DNA of 64,000 nucleotides, taken from positions 1,433,501 through 1,497,500 of the forward strand of contig NZ_CP050700.1 in assembly GCF_010646885.2 (NCBI RefSeq), written 5' to 3'. Source of the stretch: Desulfopila sp. IMCC35008. Its GTDB lineage: Bacteria; Desulfobacterota; Desulfobulbia; Desulfobulbales; Desulfocapsaceae. Shown here one piece after another: positions 17,977-28,727 of the stretch. Below the pieces are notes generated by a model. That model was given only the letters and a program-made list of their open reading frames with translations. It was not told where the DNA came from and searched no databases. A program made the position numbers and the translations under genes. Each line of letters begins with the position of its first letter. Positions within the stretch are counted from its first letter, which is position 1.

Positions 17977-19281
17977 ATGAATACCGATGCTACATTAATG
18001 AATCCGAAGGATTTCGAGATAAAGAAACTCGGACCATCTACCTTTGCTTCACCAATGGAAGGCGGTTGTTTTACCGAGGATAAAGACGCGGTTCTGTTCC
18101 ATACCCAGTATCGTGAAATAGAACCATATATAGAACAACAGGTAATTCCACCCGCTTTTGAGATGGCAGGACCGAGGCAATCCATTTTTTTTGATCCGGA
18201 TATGTTGACGTGCGGTATTGTTACCTGCGGCGGTTTGTGTCCGGGTCTCAATGATGTCATTCGGGCCATTGTCCTCTGCCTGCATCACCATTACGGGGTA
18301 AAGAAGATTTTTGGTTTCCGGTATGGCTATGAGGGGTTGAATCCCGCCTATTACCATACTCCCATGGAGCTGAAACCGTCTATTGTCGATGATATTCATC
18401 AAAAGGGAGGGAGCCTGCTGGGAAGTTCACGCGGTCCCCAGGATCCCAAAGTGATGGTAGACACCCTGGTCCAGCTTGGTGTCGGAATTCTTTTTGCGAT
18501 TGGCGGTGACGGAACGTTACGTGGTGCGGAAGCAATTACCCGTGAGATAGAAAAAAGGGGGCTCAATATTAGCATCATCTCTATTCCTAAAACTATTGAC
18601 AATGATATCTGTAATGTAGATATGAGTTTTGGTTATGAGACGGCTGTGGCCGAGTCGAGACGCTCTACAAAAACCGCCCACGTTGAGGCAGTTGGGGCCC
18701 GTAACGGTGTGGGGCTTGTTAAATTGATGGGGAGGGAGTCCGGTTTTATTGCGGCAGCCGCCACACTTGCCAATAATGATGTGAATTTCTGTCTGATTCC
18801 TGAGGTTGACTTCTCCATGGAATCCTTGTTGAAGGCACTGGAGAAACGACTGTGCCAGCGGGGACATGCCGTCATCGTAGTTGGGGAAGGTGCCGGGCAG
18901 AGTCTCTTTGACGACAGCCGGGGACAAGACGCTTCTGGGAATAGAAAACTTGGTGATATCGGACAGTTGCTTAGGTCGGCAATCAAAGATTACTTTGCTT
19001 CACGATCCATGGATATCACCTTGAAGTATATAGACCCCAGTTATATGATTCGTTCAACCCCGGCCTCTGCGATGGACTCTGCTTTTTGCCTTCAGCTCGG
19101 GATGCATGCGGTGCATGCGGGGGTGACAGGTCGTACCAATATGTTGGTTGGCCACTGGAATAACCAGTTTACCCATGTGCCCATTCCCATGGTGGTTCAC
19201 TCCAGGAGAAAAGTTGATCCGAAAGGGAAACTGTGGGCAAGCGTACTTGCCTCGACAGGCCAGCCGATAGACCTGACATGA
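17977..19281 (+). CDS. 6-phosphofructokinase, long 'group X' type
   Basis: Phosphorylates fructose 6-phosphate at C1. Seen are CGGLCPGLNDVIRAIV, GFRYGYEGL, IGGDGTLRGA, SIPKTIDNDI and FGYETAVAES. The 434-residue length and sequence belong to the plant/trypanosome/PPi-like branch rather than to E. coli PfkA. The phosphodonor-determining positions are Gly (GGDGT, Asp in PPi enzymes) and Lys (PKTIDND, Gly in PfkA). That mixed Gly/Lys pair is the signature of ATP-dependent members of this branch, so ATP use is predicted, not shown. Convergent with the SHMT-like gene. Confidence 0.88.
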   Translation: MNTDATLMNPKDFEIKKLGPSTFASPMEGGCFTEDKDAVLFHTQYREIEPYIEQQVIPPAFEMAGPRQSIFFDPDMLTCGIVTCGGLCPGLNDVIRAIVLCLHHHYGVKKIFGFRYGYEGLNPAYYHTPMELKPSIVDDIHQKGGSLLGSSRGPQDPKVMVDTLVQLGVGILFAIGGDGTLRGAEAITREIEKRGLNISIISIPKTIDNDICNVDMSFGYETAVAESRRSTKTAHVEAVGARNGVGLVKLMGRESGFIAAAATLANNDVNFCLIPEVDFSMESLLKALEKRLCQRGHAVIVVGEGAGQSLFDDSRGQDASGNRKLGDIGQLLRSAIKDYFASRSMDITLKYIDPSYMIRSTPASAMDSAFCLQLGMHAVHAGVTGRTNMLVGHWNNQFTHVPIPMVVHSRRKVDPKGKLWASVLASTGQPIDLT

Positions 19282-19336
19282 GGAAGGCTGCCTCGAATTT
19301 GAACGAATATTCCGATTATTCAAGGTATTCATTAAT

Positions 19337-19371
19337 CGTTTCCCTGTCTGTCAGACATAGACAGGGAAACG
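19337..19371. terminator. Bidirectional hairpin between convergent genes
   Basis: Perfect 13-bp stem (CGTTTCCCTGTCT and its complement) with a nine-base loop, placed 56 bases after the phosphofructokinase stop and overlapping the last codons of the SHMT-like gene on the other strand. It has no strong T-tract. Confidence 0.6.
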
Positions 19372-20640
19372 GCTGCATAGCGCGGCAACGTCTTGCCGGA
19401 CCAGATTGAGTACGTATTGATCTTCCGGATAGCTCAGTACCCGATCAACAAGATTGATAACTTCCGTTACCTCAGGCTCCAACATGTTGCGGGTAGCTAT
19501 TGCGGCTGTGCCAATGCGCAGACCGCTGACCCTGCCAGGGTGGTCGGCATCTCCCGGCACCACGTTCCGGTTTAATACCAGACCGGTATATTCCAATTGC
19601 CTTTCAGCGACTGACCCACTGATCTCTTTATCTGTCAGGTCGATCAGCAGTTGGTGGTTTTCCGTGCCGCCGGTCACTAATTTATAGCCTTTTTGTGTAA
19701 GTAGTGTGGCCATGAGTGCTGCATGATCGAGTGTTCGTTGCTGTATTGTCCTGAACTCTTCGCTTTCTGCAAGTTTGCAAATGAGTGCCTTGGCAGCGAT
19801 CAGATTTACACCGCTTGTGCCCTGACAACCCGGAAACACGGCATGGTTCACTTTTTTGCCAAATTGTTCCCTGGCAAGGATAATACCCCCACGACCTCCC
19901 ATCATGGTCTTGTATGTGGTAAAGGTGACAAAATCCGCATAGGGTACCGGGCTGGGAATAACCTTAGCTGCTACCAGCCCGGCCAGATGGGCCATGTCGA
20001 CCATGAAGAAGGCAGAGTGTTCCCCAGCTATGGTGGAAATCCTTTCATAATCGATCAGCCGGGGGTAAGAGCTGGCTCCGGCCACGATCATTTTAGGTTT
20101 AATTTTTGCGGTTAATTCCTCGATCCGGTCGTAATCGATCAGCTCTGTTTTGGGATCTAAGGTGTAGTGTGAGAAGGAAAAACATTTACTGGTCATCGAT
20201 GCCTGATGCCCGTGCGAGAGATGGCCGCCGTGGGGGAGACTCATCGACAGGATTGAATCCCCCGGCTCCAATACGCTGAAATAAACGGCCAGGTTGGCAG
20301 ATGTGCCGCTGTGCGGTTGAACGTTGGCGAATTCCGCCCCAAATAGCTGCTTTGCCCGCATAATTGCCAGCTGTTCTATTTCATCCACACAGGCGCAGCC
20401 ACCGTGAAACCGGTTGCCTGGATAGCCTTCGATGGCCTTGGTGTTCAGGATGGAACCGACTACCTCCATGATCGATTTCGGTGCATGGTTTTCGGCGGCA
20501 ATCAGGTTAATCGTCTGCTCCATCCGTTGTTCCTCTTTGGTAACCAGATGGGCGAGTTCGGGATCGTCCTTGAACAGGTTTTTCAAGATATCCTCCGTTT
20601 TGCTGTGATCAGGGCTGACAGGTGCGTGGCGTGTAGACAA
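19351..20640 (-). CDS. glyA: Serine hydroxymethyltransferase-like PLP enzyme
   Basis: PLP enzyme of the GlyA family (429 residues), normally exchanging serine and tetrahydrofolate for glycine and methylene-tetrahydrofolate. Seen are LIAAENHAP, EGYPGNRFHGGCACVDEIE, VQPHSGTSANLAVYF, LPHGGHLSHGH, DMAHLAGLVAA and LRIGTAA. The PLP-lysine box reads TFTTYKTMMGGRGG, whereas typical GlyA has TTTTHKTLRGPRGG. The histidine before the lysine is tyrosine here and other strongly conserved residues differ. It may be a divergent paralogue with an altered substrate rather than the main GlyA. It diverges from a homocysteine methyltransferase-like gene. Confidence 0.82.
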   Translation of the reverse strand: MSTRHAPVSPDHSKTEDILKNLFKDDPELAHLVTKEEQRMEQTINLIAAENHAPKSIMEVVGSILNTKAIEGYPGNRFHGGCACVDEIEQLAIMRAKQLFGAEFANVQPHSGTSANLAVYFSVLEPGDSILSMSLPHGGHLSHGHQASMTSKCFSFSHYTLDPKTELIDYDRIEELTAKIKPKMIVAGASSYPRLIDYERISTIAGEHSAFFMVDMAHLAGLVAAKVIPSPVPYADFVTFTTYKTMMGGRGGIILAREQFGKKVNHAVFPGCQGTSGVNLIAAKALICKLAESEEFRTIQQRTLDHAALMATLLTQKGYKLVTGGTENHQLLIDLTDKEISGSVAERQLEYTGLVLNRNVVPGDADHPGRVSGLRIGTAAIATRNMLEPEVTEVINLVDRVLSYPEDQYVLNLVRQDVAALCSRFPVYV

Positions 20641-20816
20641 TGATATTAAAACTATATTTTTGAAAATGAAAGTTGTAACTGTTCATTGCATCTCTAAAAC
20701 CGGTGCCTAATCTATATAAGGCAAGCAGACTGCAAGGTGTATAGTTGCATGGTAAAATGTTATAAAATAAGGACTATTAGGAGCACACTCTGTTTGTGTT
20801 ACAAGGATACAATGAT

Positions 20817-21734
20817 ATGGTAAAGACTCAATATCCATCGGGTATTACCCTGCTGGATGGCGGAATGGGGCGAGAAATGTTGCGGATGGGAGCACCGTTT
20901 CGGCAGCCGGAATGGTCGGCTCTTTCACTGATGGAGGCTCCAGCCCTGGTCAGAAAGGCCCACGAATCATTCGCTGCGGCGGGAAGTGATATCCTTACCA
21001 CCAGCAATTATGCCGTTGTTCCTTTCCATATAGGCGAAGAACGATTTTGGGACGAAGGCGCACAACTGACGGCTCTTTCCGGTCGACTCGCCCGAGAAGC
21101 TGCATTACCCTACGGCTGCCGGGTAGCAGGCTCATTACCTCCGCTTTTCGGATCGTACAGACCGGACCTTTTCAGTCCAGAAGGTGCCCCGGATTTGCTG
21201 AAGGTAATTATCGATGCGCTCAGCCCGCATGTTGATCTCTGGCTGGCAGAGACCATGAGCTCTATCAGCGAAGCACAAACTGTTGCTCAGGCATTGTCCG
21301 GTGACGATCGTCCTTTCTGGCTTTCATATACACTTCTGGATGGCGAGGAAGCAAAAGACCGAATGGCATGTCTTCGTTCTGGAGAAACAGTGATTGAGGG
21401 GGTAAATGCTGCAATTGAATCAGGGGTGTCGGCCATCCTGTTTAATTGCAGTCAACCAGAAGTTATGTCACCGGCCATCAAGGTAGCACGTGAGGAAATC
21501 GACCGCCTTCATGTCGATCTGCCGATCGGGGTGTATGCGAATGCCTTTCCGGCCCAGCAAAAAGACGCACAGGCTAATTCGACTTTACATGAGAGCCGCC
21601 AGGACCTCGATCCGCCAGGATATCTGGATTTTGTCGACAACTGGTGCCGTCTTGGGGCGACAATAATTGGAGGCTGCTGCGGTATTGGACCGGAACATAT
21701 CGCTGCCCTGCATAAGAGGTTGAAAACAGCTTAA
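20817..21734 (+). CDS. Homocysteine S-methyltransferase family protein
   Basis: Zinc-thiolate methyltransferase barrel (305 residues). Seen are TLLDGGMGREMLRMG, ILTTSNYAVVPFHI, LAETMSS, and the zinc cysteines in ILFNCSQPE and GGCCGIGPEHI. Stand-alone members (MmuM/MHT) use S-methylmethionine or related donors, so that role is the best guess; the donor is not shown. I prefer the ATG at 20817 (MVKTQ, AAGGA ten bases upstream) over an in-frame GTG at 20796 that also has an AGGAG. Divergent from the SHMT-like gene, so the pair may share one-carbon regulation. Confidence 0.84.
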   Translation: MVKTQYPSGITLLDGGMGREMLRMGAPFRQPEWSALSLMEAPALVRKAHESFAAAGSDILTTSNYAVVPFHIGEERFWDEGAQLTALSGRLAREAALPYGCRVAGSLPPLFGSYRPDLFSPEGAPDLLKVIIDALSPHVDLWLAETMSSISEAQTVAQALSGDDRPFWLSYTLLDGEEAKDRMACLRSGETVIEGVNAAIESGVSAILFNCSQPEVMSPAIKVAREEIDRLHVDLPIGVYANAFPAQQKDAQANSTLHESRQDLDPPGYLDFVDNWCRLGATIIGGCCGIGPEHIAALHKRLKTA

Positions 21735-21907
21735 AGGGTATTGTTTCATGAGACGTTACTATTTGTAAATACGTCGTATTTCGTGCCTGACACTTTTCCA
21801 CCATGCTTATTACCATCTTCACTCTTGGCGCAACATGGCACGCACTGTTATATAACCTGGTTGTTTGAGCAGTAAATTACATCATCCCTTAGATCAAAAG
21901 AGAGTAT

Positions 21908-23242
21908 ATGACACGCCGAATAAGAAGAAACCTGCGCCGCTCGAAATGTGCGCAGACTGACTCTGAGACCATTTTGATGAAGGCCTCTCTCGCTCAAAAG
22001 GAAGGGCGGTTGGCTGAGGCGGAAAAAGGGTATCGTGAAGTATTGAAAACAACGCCGGATTGGGGGCAGGTTCTGAATGCTCTCGGCACTGTTTACCTGG
22101 ACAAGGGCCAGCCGGATAAGGCAAAGCAGACCTTCACCAAGGCAGCAGCTTTGAAACCGCTCAATGTTGCTGCCTGCTATAACCTGGCTATGCTGCAACA
22201 GCGGGAAAATGACCACCTGGGTGCCATTATCCTCTACAAGACAATACTGGAAGCGCAGCCGGACTTTGGTCAAGCATGGAATAATCTTGGAGTCGCTTAT
22301 CGGGAGACGATGAAGCCGGATGAGGCTTTATCCTGTTTTCAAAAGGCGGTGGAGTTTGCTCCTGAAATGGCCGAAGCGTGGAATAATATGGGGGTGGCGC
22401 AGGATGAATTCAATAAGGTTGAGGATGCTGCAATATGCTACAGGCGGGCAATTGAGCTGCGACCGGAATATACTTCAGCCCACTTCAACCTGGGGATGTC
22501 TCTGCAAAAGCTTAAACAATTTGAAGAAGCAGAGCAACACTACAACAGGGTGCTGAAAACCAAACCGGATGATGAGGCAGCACAATTTATGCTTCAAAGT
22601 CTCGGCACGATGTCTGCAACACCTGATGCCGCGCCGGCAGAGCATGTACGCAGGATATTTGACCAGTGTGCCGGGACATTCGAAAAGATCCTGGTCCAGG
22701 ATCTTGAGTACAGGACTCCCGAGCTTCTCTTTGATCTGGTTTCCCCGCATTTAACTGAAGAGATGAATATCCTGGATCTCGGCTGCGGAACAGGCCTGGG
22801 CGCTCAGCTCTATCGTCCGTTTGCGAAAAGACTTACAGGTGTTGATGTCTCACCCAAAATGGTTGCAAAGGCTGAGGCGAAGAATATTTACGACTCCCTT
22901 GAAGTCTTTGATGTGCTCCAGGATTGGAATTTTCCGGAACAGTTTGGACTTATTTACAGCTCTGATGTTTTTGTCTACTTCGGGAACCTCAAGCCAATCC
23001 TGCATTCTATGTCATCCACTCTTACAGACTGCGGAATAATTGCTTTTTCTGTTGAATACCTGGAAGATAGTAGCGACAATTATCGTCTCTTCCCGACAGG
23101 CCGTTATGCACATTCAGACCATTATATTTATGACTGTCTTGAAAAAAATGGCTTTGAATTGTTGACGAAGACGGAGTCTGACATCAGAAAACAATCGGGG
23201 AATAAGGTTAGAGGGTTGTTGTTTGTTGCCCAAAAAAGATAA
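21908..23242 (+). CDS. TPR-repeat protein fused to SAM methyltransferase
   Basis: The 444 residues comprise an N-terminal array of about six tetratricopeptide repeats (about 20-225, e.g. AWNNLGVAYRE, AWNNMGVAQDE and AHFNLGMSLQK) and a C-terminal class I methyltransferase (about 240-440) with motif I ILDLGCGTGLGAQL and an acidic LTGVDVSPKM. Such TPR-methyltransferases occur in many proteobacteria. The TPR array probably selects a protein or glycan-machinery partner; the target is unknown. Stand-alone gene. Confidence 0.85.
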   Translation: MTRRIRRNLRRSKCAQTDSETILMKASLAQKEGRLAEAEKGYREVLKTTPDWGQVLNALGTVYLDKGQPDKAKQTFTKAAALKPLNVAACYNLAMLQQRENDHLGAIILYKTILEAQPDFGQAWNNLGVAYRETMKPDEALSCFQKAVEFAPEMAEAWNNMGVAQDEFNKVEDAAICYRRAIELRPEYTSAHFNLGMSLQKLKQFEEAEQHYNRVLKTKPDDEAAQFMLQSLGTMSATPDAAPAEHVRRIFDQCAGTFEKILVQDLEYRTPELLFDLVSPHLTEEMNILDLGCGTGLGAQLYRPFAKRLTGVDVSPKMVAKAEAKNIYDSLEVFDVLQDWNFPEQFGLIYSSDVFVYFGNLKPILHSMSSTLTDCGIIAFSVEYLEDSSDNYRLFPTGRYAHSDHYIYDCLEKNGFELLTKTESDIRKQSGNKVRGLLFVAQKR

Positions 23243-23485
23243 GTACGGATAATCGTCTCGTCTCGTCTCGTTGTGCAAGTTTTCACTGTGAGGGCGGGTA
23301 CATATCTGCCACTGTTATCCTGGTTCGTGCTGAGTCTTAGTATGAAAGCTCAGTAATTATTGGTGTATTATTTCGGGAAAAAATCTCACGATATACTATC
23401 TCAGGGATCACATCGGTTAGTTGATTTTTCGTTGACAGACCTTGTGTGTTGCGCTATTGGTTGGGCCAATTCGCGGAGGAAGTTG

Positions 23486-24139
23486 ATGACTGGTAAAAGA
23501 CATTCTGAGATAGTTTCCCAAATTGAAGAGTTAATCAGAAACGGGCAATTGAAAACCTGTGAACGATTGCCCGCTGAACGAGTACTGGCTGGCAAATTCA
23601 AGGTGTCCAGGAATACGATTAGGGAAGCAATAAAGGCCTTGGCAGAAAATGGTGTAGTCATAAGTCGACGAGGGGCAGGAACCTTTATCGCGGAAGGTGC
23701 TTTGGCACATATGATAGCCGGCTCAGCAAGAAAACAGAAGCGTCTCAACGACATTTTTGAAGTACGAAAGATTCTTGAGCCTCAAATGGCAGCCCTGGCA
23801 GCAGGGAGGATTACCGGCAATCAAGTAGTTGAGCTTGAACAGGTACTGGATAAACAGACAGAAGCTTTGCCAATTAGCCCAGGTAACATCGAACTCGATG
23901 AAAGGTTCCATCGTCTGATTGTGGAAGCTACTGACAACCAGGCTTTAATGAATCTGTATGAAACACTACATGACATTCTTGCAGAGAGTAGGGTGAGAGA
24001 ATTGCAGAGCAATAAGCGATACCAGGCATCCCTGCAAAGTCATCACCAAATTCTCGCAGCTTTAAAGGCAAATTCTGCCCGACAAGCAGAGGATAGCATG
24101 CGTGCTCATATGGACCAGGTAGAAAAAAACTTGCAATAA
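23486..24139 (+). CDS. GntR/FadR-family regulator next to malate synthase
   Basis: The 217 residues have an N-terminal winged helix ([31 protein letters not shown]) and an all-helical FCD ligand domain (about 85-215; the metal-binding pattern D...H...H includes DERFHRLI and SHHQILAAL). It is placed 14 bases before glcB and co-directional. This mirrors GlcC, the glycolate-sensing FadR-type activator of E. coli glc genes, so control of malate synthase by a 2-hydroxyacid is plausible (inference). I choose ATG 23486, with GGAGGA five bases upstream; an open extension to 23360 has no similarity. Confidence 0.86.
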   Translation: MTGKRHSEIVSQIEELIRNGQLKTCERLPAERVLAGKFKVSRNTIREAIKALAENGVVISRRGAGTFIAEGALAHMIAGSARKQKRLNDIFEVRKILEPQMAALAAGRITGNQVVELEQVLDKQTEALPISPGNIELDERFHRLIVEATDNQALMNLYETLHDILAESRVRELQSNKRYQASLQSHHQILAALKANSARQAEDSMRAHMDQVEKNLQ

Positions 24140-24152
24140 AACAGGAGTTGTT

Positions 24153-26342
24153 GTGACACATTCGGAACGTATTCAGCAAGGCAGGTTGAACATTGCAGGA
24201 TCACTGCACAAGTTAATTGAACAAGAAATTGCCCCGGGAACGGGACTTGATCCAAAGCAGTTCTGGCTGGGGTTGGAGACCCTGGTTGCAGAGCTACAGC
24301 AGGAAAACAGGTTGCTGATCCGGAAACGTGATAGCCTGCAGGCCCAAATAGACAGCTATCATAAGGACAGGTTCGACCAACCGTATGATCCTGCTGCATA
24401 CAAACAATTCCTTCTAGATATTGGTTATATAGTCGAGGAAGGCGACGACTTTACCATTTCTACCCGTAATGTGGATTCTGAAATCTCAACTATCGCCGGT
24501 CCCCAGCTTGTCGTTCCGGTAACCAACAGCAGATATGCCGTTAACGCTGTTAACGGGCGCTGGGGAAGTCTCTACGATGCTCTCTATGGGACAGATGTCA
24601 TAGCAGAAGCAGATGGAGCTGAAAAAGGGCACAGTTACAATTCGATACGAGGTGAGAAGGTCGTCGCTTACGGGGTTGATTTTCTTGATAGTGCAATACC
24701 TTTGGTTAAAGGCAGCCATGCAGAGGCAACGACATACCGCGTTGTAAAATCCGGTGAACGTGACGTTTTAGAGGTGGAACTTAGTAATGGCAGCGTAACC
24801 GGTTTACAAGATAAAGATCAGCTCGTTGGCTATAGAGGAGAAAATGCGCCGCATGTACTGCTTTTTTGTAAAAACGGCCTGCACCTGGAACTACAGATAG
24901 ACCGGAAGCATATCGTCGGCAGCCGAAGCCCTGGAGGAATAAAAGATATCATCCTTGAAGCCGCCCTGACAACTATCTGCGATTGTGAAGATTCTGTTGC
25001 TGCAGTTGATGGTGATGACAAGGCACTGACCTATCGTAACTGGCTGGGTCTCATCAAGGGAGAACTGAAAGCAGAGTTTATAAAAGCGGGGGAAATCGTG
25101 AGGCGTGAACTGAATCCTGATCGCTCCTATCAATCAGTGGATGGCCGCCAGTTGACCCTCCCCGGTCGGAGCCTGATGCTGATTAGGAATGTGGGGCACC
25201 TCATGACCACGGACGCTGTTTTTTATGATGGTGAGGAGATTCCGGAAGGTATGCTTGATACGATGGTAACCGGTTACATTGGTCTGCACCAGATTCGCGG
25301 CAAAGTTCGTTATACCAACGGCCAGTATGGTTCCATTTATATTGTCAAACCCAAAATGCATGGGCCGGAAGAAGTTGCTTTTGCCTGCAGGATTTTTGAA
25401 AGGGCTGAAAAATTGTTAGGTATTGCGCCCAACACCCTGAAAATGGGGATTATGGATGAAGAACGCCGTACCTCTGTGAATTTGAAAGAATGTATCCGCA
25501 TGGCGCGCGAGAGGATCATTTTCATCAACACCGGCTTCCTCGACCGAACCGGAGATGAAATCCATACATCCATGGAAGCCGGTCCGATGGTCTGTAAAGA
25601 GGATATGAAAAACAGTAGGTGGATTCGTGCCTATGAGGACAGAAACGTTGATATCGGCCTGTCAACTGGGTTTAGCGGAAGGGCGCAAATAGGTAAAGGC
25701 ATGTGGGCCAAACCGGATATGATGGGGGAGATGGTACAAGAGAAAATCGGCCATCCCCGGTCCGGAGCCAACTGCGCCTGGGTTCCCTCCCCGACGGCGG
25801 CCACACTGCACGCCATGCATTACCACCAGGTCGACGTTTTTGCAGTGCAGAAAGAGCTGGCTGAAAATGGACCGAGAGCATCGATTGATGAGTTGCTTAC
25901 CATACCTCTCCAGAATAAAGAGTTGACCAAGGAGGAGATTGCAAGGGATCTGGAGAACAACGCCCAATCAATCCTGGGCTATGTCGTGCGATGGGTTGAT
26001 CAAGGGATCGGCTGCTCAAAAGTGCCGAATATCAGCAATGTTGGTCTGATGGAGGATCGGGCTACCCTTCGTATTTCCAGCCAGTACCTCGCTAATTGGA
26101 TACGGCATGGTATCTGTACGAAAGAACAGGTGCTTGAAGCACTTCAACGGATGGCTTTGGTTGTTGATAACCAGAATAGCGCTGATCCGTCTTATCTACC
26201 GATGGCGCAGGATTTTTCCATCTCCGTCTCTTTCCAGGCAGCTTGTGATCTTGTTTTTAAAGGGTGTGAGCAGTCCAGCGGGTATACTGAGCCTGTTCTC
26301 CATAAGAGTAGAAGAGAAGTGAAGGATAAAACCAGGAAATAA
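24153..26342 (+). CDS. glcB: Malate synthase G
   Basis: Condenses glyoxylate and acetyl-CoA to malate. The 729 residues match the large monomeric G isoform. Blocks recognised include [35 protein letters not shown] with [11 protein letters not shown] (metal-binding acidic residues), [37 protein letters not shown] and [16 protein letters not shown]. The start codon is GTG at 24153 with CAGGAG at good spacing. No isocitrate lyase is in view, so glyoxylate probably comes from glycolate or glycine. Confidence 0.96.
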   Translation: MTHSERIQQGRLNIAGSLHKLIEQEIAPGTGLDPKQFWLGLETLVAELQQENRLLIRKRDSLQAQIDSYHKDRFDQPYDPAAYKQFLLDIGYIVEEGDDFTISTRNVDSEISTIAGPQLVVPVTNSRYAVNAVNGRWGSLYDALYGTDVIAEADGAEKGHSYNSIRGEKVVAYGVDFLDSAIPLVKGSHAEATTYRVVKSGERDVLEVELSNGSVTGLQDKDQLVGYRGENAPHVLLFCKNGLHLELQIDRKHIVGSRSPGGIKDIILEAALTTICDCEDSVAAVDGDDKALTYRNWLGLIKGELKAEFIKAGEIVRRELNPDRSYQSVDGRQLTLPGRSLMLIRNVGHLMTTDAVFYDGEEIPEGMLDTMVTGYIGLHQIRGKVRYTNGQYGSIYIVKPKMHGPEEVAFACRIFERAEKLLGIAPNTLKMGIMDEERRTSVNLKECIRMARERIIFINTGFLDRTGDEIHTSMEAGPMVCKEDMKNSRWIRAYEDRNVDIGLSTGFSGRAQIGKGMWAKPDMMGEMVQEKIGHPRSGANCAWVPSPTAATLHAMHYHQVDVFAVQKELAENGPRASIDELLTIPLQNKELTKEEIARDLENNAQSILGYVVRWVDQGIGCSKVPNISNVGLMEDRATLRISSQYLANWIRHGICTKEQVLEALQRMALVVDNQNSADPSYLPMAQDFSISVSFQAACDLVFKGCEQSSGYTEPVLHKSRREVKDKTRK

Positions 26343-26727
26343 GAGACAAACCAACTCCATGTGTCGGTGCTCGCACTTCTCCGGAATCGAATCCGGGCGA
26401 CCATTTACATTTGTGCCAACATACGCATCCTGAACCAGATAGTATGTATAAGATCTTCCTGGTTCGGGAGGAGAGTAATAACGTATTTTACCTGAAGAGT
26501 GATATCGGACCTTCGATCTGAAATTCAAAAACACGGTGTGGTTGGAGAACTACAGGAGAACAGTCTAAATAGCAAAAATCGAAATATGATCTGAAATTTT
26601 TTCAGACCTTTTCGATATGGCAACACTAATGTGGGTACCAGGCGCGTTAGCAAGTCCGGCAAAATTGACTTGTTAGCTGTGACCAGCTAGGCAAACCTGA
26701 TTCCAAGTTTTCGAATTTTATTCAAAA
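26343..26727. other. Intergenic region with inverted repeats
   Basis: No gene seen. It holds a 10-bp stem CCTGAACCAG/CTGGTTCGGG (26427 to about 26470, one G-U) and a TCTGAAA/TTTCAGA hairpin near 26592. Around 26613 the sequence CCTTTTCGATATGGCAA resembles one end of the interspersed repeat described elsewhere, but the other end is not recognisable. Confidence 0.4.
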
Positions 26728-28431
26728 TCAAGATGAACAGCTATAGTGCGACACGCCGCCAACGTTAAAAAACGACCTAGGTTTTAGACGATAGTATTTA
26801 TCCTCTACTTCTTGTGATTGCTCATCATATGGGTAACTAAGTACTTCTTGCAATTCTCTAACTAAGGTGTAGTCACCCTGCAAGGCTTGTTGGTAGGCGG
26901 GGACTATCAACCACTCTCGCCATGTATATTTTGGGTTAGTTTGTTTCATACTTGCTGATATCCCTGCCAAATTGCCGTCTTTAATGACGATATCTCGCCA
27001 GCTTTTTAGCCAGGCTTGCCATTGCTCATCGAGTTGTTGTGAAGTTTTAACGTAGAAGCTCTTTTTCAATGCTGAAACATCCTCTGGTATATGGGATAAC
27101 TCACGGAAGAAAATGGTGTAATCTACCTCTGAGAGGATGATTAACTGCATTAATCTCTTGAATAGCTTCGGGTTATATTCACGCAAGCCCAGTTTCGCCG
27201 CCCACATTTTTTGGATTTGCTTTTGCATTTCTTCTGCAAAGCCATGGCGCACGTGGTCGAAGTGTTCTAAAGCTTCATTATCTTCTGCGAGTAGCGGTCT
27301 CACAGCTGTCCAAAACATGTGATAATTCGCCTCAGCTGCGATTGGCTGATTGAAGAATGAAAAGTGTTCTCCGCCGCCAGTCCAAGGTTGAAACTGCGGG
27401 TCAAAAATTTCACAAAATCCAAAAGGTCCATAGTCGAGGGTAAAGCCACCAGCGGCACAGTTGTCACTATTATAGTTACCCTGGCAGTAACCAATACGTT
27501 GCCAATTGGCCACCAGTGAAGTAAGACGCTGGCGAAATAGCTTAGCCAACTCAACCAATTGATTTGCAAAAACAAGGTCTTGATTAATGTCGATTTTGTA
27601 TTCTCGCTCAATTAAATGCGACACTATCATGCGCAACTCTTCTAATGCTCTTGGATGAGCATTGTTGCGAGCGCGGCGGGCAAACAACTCTAGCTGACCA
27701 ACGCGCAAAAAGGACGGTGCGACGCGAGTTGAGATCGCCACAGGATTGTCCACCAAAATATCAGGATCAGTGGAGTGGGAGTCTTGAGAATACCAAGGCC
27801 GGGTAACGGTCTCAGATTTAGAAACATAAAGTGTTAAAGAGCGCGATGTTGGAACACCTAAAGCATGCATATATTCTTGCGCGAGAAACTCACGCACACT
27901 TGAACGTAGTACTGCACGCCCGTCGGCACCACGACAATAAGGCGTTGATCCGCCACCTTTCAATTGCATTTCCCAGCGCTGCCCATTGAGTATTACTTCA
28001 AATACAGATATCGCCCGACCATCGCCATAACCATTACCAGAACCAAATGGACATTGTTGGGTATATTCGGTGCCATAAATCGACAATGCATAGCCAGTCG
28101 CCCAGCCAACCTGGCGCATAGGCTCATGTGTAGCCGAGAGATCTCCAGAGAATACCTGTCGAAATCTTGCATTAAACACCAGCTCGTCGCTCAGCCCAAG
28201 TTCATTAAAAAACGTGCGGCTATGGGTTACATATTCTGGATCTGTAAGCGGCGTGGGTTTCACAGGTACAAAATGACCAGAAAAAACCTGACGGGCATGG
28301 TGATCATCACCATCTCCGGTGGCATCCGGGTCGGGATTCAAGGTATCCATCAGGGAATAATCCGCTAATCGCACAAACTCATCGAAGGTCATTACGCAGG
28401 GCTCAGCAGATGGTTTAGATATATATGACAT
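26728..28431 (-). CDS. selO: SelO/YdiU-family protein (AMPylase-like pseudokinase)
   Basis: A 567-residue member of the SelO family, pseudokinase-fold enzymes that transfer AMP to Ser/Thr/Tyr of redox proteins. Seen are [47 protein letters not shown] (two adjoining conserved blocks containing nucleotide-binding residues), [12 protein letters not shown], and [19 protein letters not shown] with the metal-binding Asn and Asp. The C-terminus ends SCSS, with cysteine where animal SelO has selenocysteine. It differs noticeably from YdiU (NSDN in place of NTDN). Start at ATG 28431, AAAGG upstream, rather than the GTG at 28443. Confidence 0.9.
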   Translation of the reverse strand: MSYISKPSAEPCVMTFDEFVRLADYSLMDTLNPDPDATGDGDDHHARQVFSGHFVPVKPTPLTDPEYVTHSRTFFNELGLSDELVFNARFRQVFSGDLSATHEPMRQVGWATGYALSIYGTEYTQQCPFGSGNGYGDGRAISVFEVILNGQRWEMQLKGGGSTPYCRGADGRAVLRSSVREFLAQEYMHALGVPTSRSLTLYVSKSETVTRPWYSQDSHSTDPDILVDNPVAISTRVAPSFLRVGQLELFARRARNNAHPRALEELRMIVSHLIEREYKIDINQDLVFANQLVELAKLFRQRLTSLVANWQRIGYCQGNYNSDNCAAGGFTLDYGPFGFCEIFDPQFQPWTGGGEHFSFFNQPIAAEANYHMFWTAVRPLLAEDNEALEHFDHVRHGFAEEMQKQIQKMWAAKLGLREYNPKLFKRLMQLIILSEVDYTIFFRELSHIPEDVSALKKSFYVKTSQQLDEQWQAWLKSWRDIVIKDGNLAGISASMKQTNPKYTWREWLIVPAYQQALQGDYTLVRELQEVLSYPYDEQSQEVEDKYYRLKPRSFFNVGGVSHYSCSS

Positions 28432-28485
28432 TGTTGCAAACACCTTTCGCTAAGGGGAACGCGCATTTTGCGCTTTCTCAGAAGA

Positions 28486-28549
28486 AACAGGAAACACCTC
28501 TCGTTCGAGTCGGCAACAAGATTGATTGCCTTTGATTTGGCAATGTTAA
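28486..28549 (+). repeat. Interspersed repeat, copy A
   Basis: AACAGGAAACAC, then exactly 35 bases, then TGATTTGGCAATGT. The same arms and spacing occur at 50759-50823, 57651-57716 and 47494-47561. It lies between the SelO gene and the selenoprotein gene. Confidence 0.55.
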
Positions 28550-28727
28550 ATTCGAGGATCAGTTGCTCAAATTACCTAATCAGGAAACATTTTTACGTAA
28601 AAAGAGCTGTAATAGCTGGATACTGCCAATAAGAACATCTGATCTGGTTTTGCACGACTTTGTTCTCGTATCTTTCATGCTTGATGAGATAAAAATGCAG
28701 GTTTGGAGAGGTGATCACGGACGATAC

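Noticed and set aside
26375..26405. tRNA 3' end or attachment-site fragment (TCGAATCCGG followed by CGACCA)
   Set aside because: The T-arm-like piece lacks the correct loop size and seven-base acceptor strand, and no matching 5' half is present.
26728..28431. SelO as a second selenoprotein
   Set aside because: The C-terminus ends SCSS with a TGT cysteine before a normal TGA stop; no TGA occurs at the Sec position.
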